DNA of 64,000 bases from Gracilaria gracilis (Eukaryota; Rhodophyta; Florideophyceae; Gracilariales; Gracilariaceae), in NCBI GenBank assembly GCA_030374805.1, contig JARGSG010000040.1:186001-250000 (forward strand), read 5' to 3'. Of this stretch, positions 61,859-64,000 are shown in pieces. The notes beneath the pieces are model-generated. The model saw only the letters and a list, made by a program, of their open reading frames with translations. It ran no database searches and had not been told where the DNA came from. Each line of letters opens with the position of its first letter. Within the stretch, counting starts at the first letter, position 1. Position numbers and translations under genes: made by a program.

Positions 61859-62431
61859 ATGACATTGCGCTTCGTGCGCGACATGAGGCGCCTCCGCGTC
61901 GCCTTCACCGCAGCCCCTGCGCTCGTGGCGCACCGCAGAGCCTCAGCCTCTTCGCATCTTTTTCCACGCAAGCGCGCATTGTACGTTCGGGCGTGCGCCA
62001 CGGACCGAGCCTCGCATTCGTACGCACCGACGCGGGCGCGTGGCACCGAATCCACTGCGCGAGCGAATGGAAATGGCGCCGGAGTACAAAAGGACCTCGA
62101 CATTGTGCTCACATATTCTACTGCGGACTTCGACTCTCTGGCGGCTGCGGTGGGGCTGGCAAAGCTCTGGGGTCCCTTGACGTTGGTGGTGACGCCCGGG
62201 GGTGCACCCGCCGTTCGTCGCTTCCTGTCGCTGCACAGACAGTTGTACAAGATTCTCAACGCGCACGCAGTAGATCCAATGCGACTGAGATGGGTGGGTA
62301 CCGTGGACACGGTGCGCTCCGATCGACTGGGCCTTGCGGCCGATTGGCCGACGTACGCGCCGCAGGTTGAGGTGTACGAACATCATCTGGGTCGTCAATG
62401 CGACATTCGTAACGTGACGTGCTCATTCTAG
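61859..62431 (+). pseudogene. DHH-type CCA-adding enzyme/poly(A) polymerase, 5' part with transit-peptide-like leader
   Basis: From ATG 61,859 a leader of ~80 residues rich in Arg/Ala/Ser (MTLRFVRDMRRLRVAFTAAP .. VRACATDRASHSY) precedes DLDIVLTYSTADFDSLAAAV, GLAKLWGPLTLVVTPGGAPA, VRRFLSLHRQLYKI, RLRWVGTVDTVRSDRLGLA and VEVYEHHLGRQCDI. This is the DHH phosphoesterase-like N-terminal domain found in cyanobacterial-type tRNA CCA-adding enzymes (T-A-D-F-D and x-H-H motifs; the usual D-H-H is E-H-H here). The frame then leaves the family and stops at 62,431, so the CBS and nucleotidyltransferase parts are missing. Organelle targeting is inferred from the leader. An upstream extension to 61,649 is open but not needed. 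Confidence 0.75.
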
Positions 62432-62682
62432 CGTACCTCAACTCGAGGGGGAAAATCGAAGAGAAAAGCGCTTGCTCAGTACAACTTCTCTTACAACTGA
62501 AGCCGCTCTTTCACACAGAGGCACTCACAAAAAGTTGCGAGTGGATTAGCAGAGTAGTTTGTGTGGTGGTTGTGACGACGAAGCGTACGACGCGCCAGCG
62601 AATTACATTGCATTCGGTGCGCGATAGCGAAGACGACGAGAGAGCAAACGAACTTGCGGCGAAGATGACGCGGTGCGGGTGA
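62419..62682 (+). pseudogene. Unrecognised open frame abutting the CCA-enzyme fragment
   Basis: In a different frame from the previous fragment: LAYLNSRGKIEEKSACSVQL, LLQLKPLFHTEALTKSCEWI and SRVVCVVVVTTKRTTRQRIT. Protein-like with an acidic end (DSEDDERANELAAKM) but no family recognised; probably a piece of yet another gene. Confidence 0.3.
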
Positions 62683-62770
62683 GGACGAGAGCGCGACGGC
62701 GATCGTCAATTGGTGCGCGTGACCTCAAAAAGGGCGCGCAGCGTAACACGAGTGACACGTAAGGCAAGCG

Positions 62771-63460
62771 TCAAACGCAGCATGCCGCGGACGTTCCTGG
62801 CCATGCGCACCAGAATGCGACTGAATCGTCGTCGTCGCCACGACACAGCTCCGCCTTCGGCGCCACGACGTCCACAAACGGCGCATTGCCGCGCAAATCC
62901 ACCCTGACGGGCGTGAAGCCCACCAGTTCACCGTCCACCACCACCTGCTGCGGCGCTTCACAAGTGACATGAATCTCGCTCGCGCGCATTCCAAACACAC
63001 TTGCCCTCGGCTCTCGCACGCGTAACAAGGCGCTTTTCAACAGACTCAGCACCGTTTGGAGCGTGCGCAGCGGCGGTTCCGCGGCGATGCACACCAACTC
63101 GAGCAGCCCGTCATCCGGTTTGATGGAGCCGATGCCGTGCGCCAGCACGGACTGGCGCGGCGTTGGTCATGGTGACGCCTTTGAGCACCAGTGACTTGAG
63201 CTGCACCTGCTCCGACTGCAACTCGCCGCGGGCAAAGATGTGGCTGTCGGATACGTGTTTTAGCAGCACGTGCGTGTTGAAGTGCGGCTGGCGATGTGAT
63301 AGATGGATCGGATGCCGCAAATGCCGTACGCGAGAACGCCGAACATTCGCTTCTGGCCATCTTCCGCTCCATACCGTTGAATGCGTGTCTTCTGCGCAAC
63401 CACCGGCACTCGCTTCGCTCTTGCGTCGAGCACGTGCACATAGTCAGTGCTATCGCTTCG
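62771..63460 (-). pseudogene. DAGK/YegS-type lipid kinase, C-terminal remnant
   Basis: Reading on the minus strand in three successive frames: KRMFGVLAYGICGIRSIYHI (about 63,290-63,350), SDSHIFARGELQSEQVQLKS with VLKGVTMTNAAPV (about 63,160-63,260), then LAHGIGSIKPDDGLLELVCI, RASEIHVTCEAPQQVVVDGE and LVGFTPVRVDLRGNAPFVDV with VVAPKA (63,140-62,840). The last block ('DG.L..V', 'v.vDGE..g.tPv') is the C-terminal domain of diacylglycerol/sphingosine-kinase-like enzymes. Frameshifts lie near 63,280 and 63,150. The N-terminal GGDGT nucleotide-binding part is not in the window. Confidence 0.7.
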
Positions 63461-64000
63461 GTCCGCTCTGAAAAGTTCACGCGCATGCCAACGGGAACCT
63501 CCTCCTGCCACCGTGCGACCATCAGTCTTGTGAATGCCAACGACACGTCACCACCTGATTGCGTGTTTAAGTTCACGTCTTGGAGCACCGCGTAATGTAA
63601 TCGACCCACATCGTCAAACTTTCGCACACCAACATTCATCTTGCGCACCCAAGCAGTCTCAGTGGAGCTCATCTTCCACACCCGCTGCATTCAATTCAGC
63701 CCTCCAAATCCACGCAACAACGCTTGTGCTCCGTCCTTTTCCCCCCGCCTCTGCGTTCTTCGTCAATGCCCCTGTCGAGGAGCACCATGTCAGCATGTTT
63801 TGTACGTATGCGTTACGCACACACAGGGTGACTCTGCTCCGTCTTCATTTGTTCCAGCGTTCTCCTCTTCAGGTAACGCCTTCGACAACAATTACTGACA
63901 ATTGTCAGTGCCTTCACATCGTATCCGCCACACTGTCCTCTTTTCGCCTCTTGCCGGGCTCTGCAATGGCTGTCGTGCCCGTCACAATGTGACCACCCAC
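63461..64000. other. Right edge, no gene accepted
   Basis: The minus strand has KMNVGVRKFDDVGRLHYAVL and DVNLNTQSGGDVSLAFTRLM (about 63,480-63,660), protein-like and upstream of the lipid kinase piece, but it does not match the kinase's own upstream part. Frames on the plus strand here look like chance. Confidence 0.3.

Noticed and set aside
1-64000. tRNA or rRNA genes
   Set aside because: No cloverleaf consensus (GGTTCRANNCC with matching arms) or rRNA core sequence was noticed by eye; a covariance-model scan could change this.

Overview
The window reads as nuclear DNA of a photosynthetic eukaryote with a repeat-rich, intron-poor genome; a red alga (Rhodophyta) is my best guess, but this is inference. 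The evidence is: short GT-AG introns of about 54-74 nt where any are visible; bacterial or cyanobacterial-type enzymes with targeting-like N-termini (PepN aminopeptidase, DHH-type CCA-adding enzyme, TopA, pullulanase); typical eukaryotic proteins (USP14/UBP6, SAC1, dynein, mitochondrial intermediate peptidase, cytosolic malate dehydrogenase); and a Ty1/copia element. I saw no rRNA, tRNA or CRISPR array.

Layout. 0-9 kb: a stop-riddled WD40 pseudogene, two intact paralogous Uma2-like (PD-(D/E)XK fold) proteins with charged or serine-rich tails, and a USP14-pullulanase chimera. 9-23 kb: a 'gene graveyard' of truncated housekeeping genes on both strands (Patched/MMPL-like transporter, SAC1, aspartate carbamoyltransferase, TIR domain, 2OG-Fe(II) oxygenase-like protein, PepN, dynein stalk, thiolase, TopA, mitochondrial intermediate peptidase, cyclophilin). 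Most carry an in-frame stop, a frameshift, or both, and several are joined to each other. 23-31 kb: GC-rich minisatellites, a ~116-bp dispersed repeat also found at 11.25 kb, some small unrecognised genes and half of a malate dehydrogenase. 31.5-49.5 kb: an AT-rich block made of mobile DNA. It holds two copies of a two-gene DDE transposon (transposase and a conserved accessory gene, transcribed divergently); one copy is split by a young copia retrotransposon with apparently identical LTRs and a 5-bp target duplication. 49.5-57.3 kb: an inverted repeat around a small zinc-ribbon/coiled-coil gene, a SIMPL-domain fragment, and GC-rich minisatellites dominated by 14-bp units. 57.3-61.1 kb: a second WD40 pseudogene and a 2.96-kb foldback element with 174-bp terminal inverted repeats. 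61.8-63.5 kb: 5' part of a CCA-adding enzyme and a broken lipid kinase.

Few genes here look functional: the two Uma2-like genes, the copia pol, the second DDE transposase and its accessory gene, and a handful of small unrecognised genes. There is no operon or pathway; the unifying theme is mobile elements and many short captured or duplicated pieces of genes.
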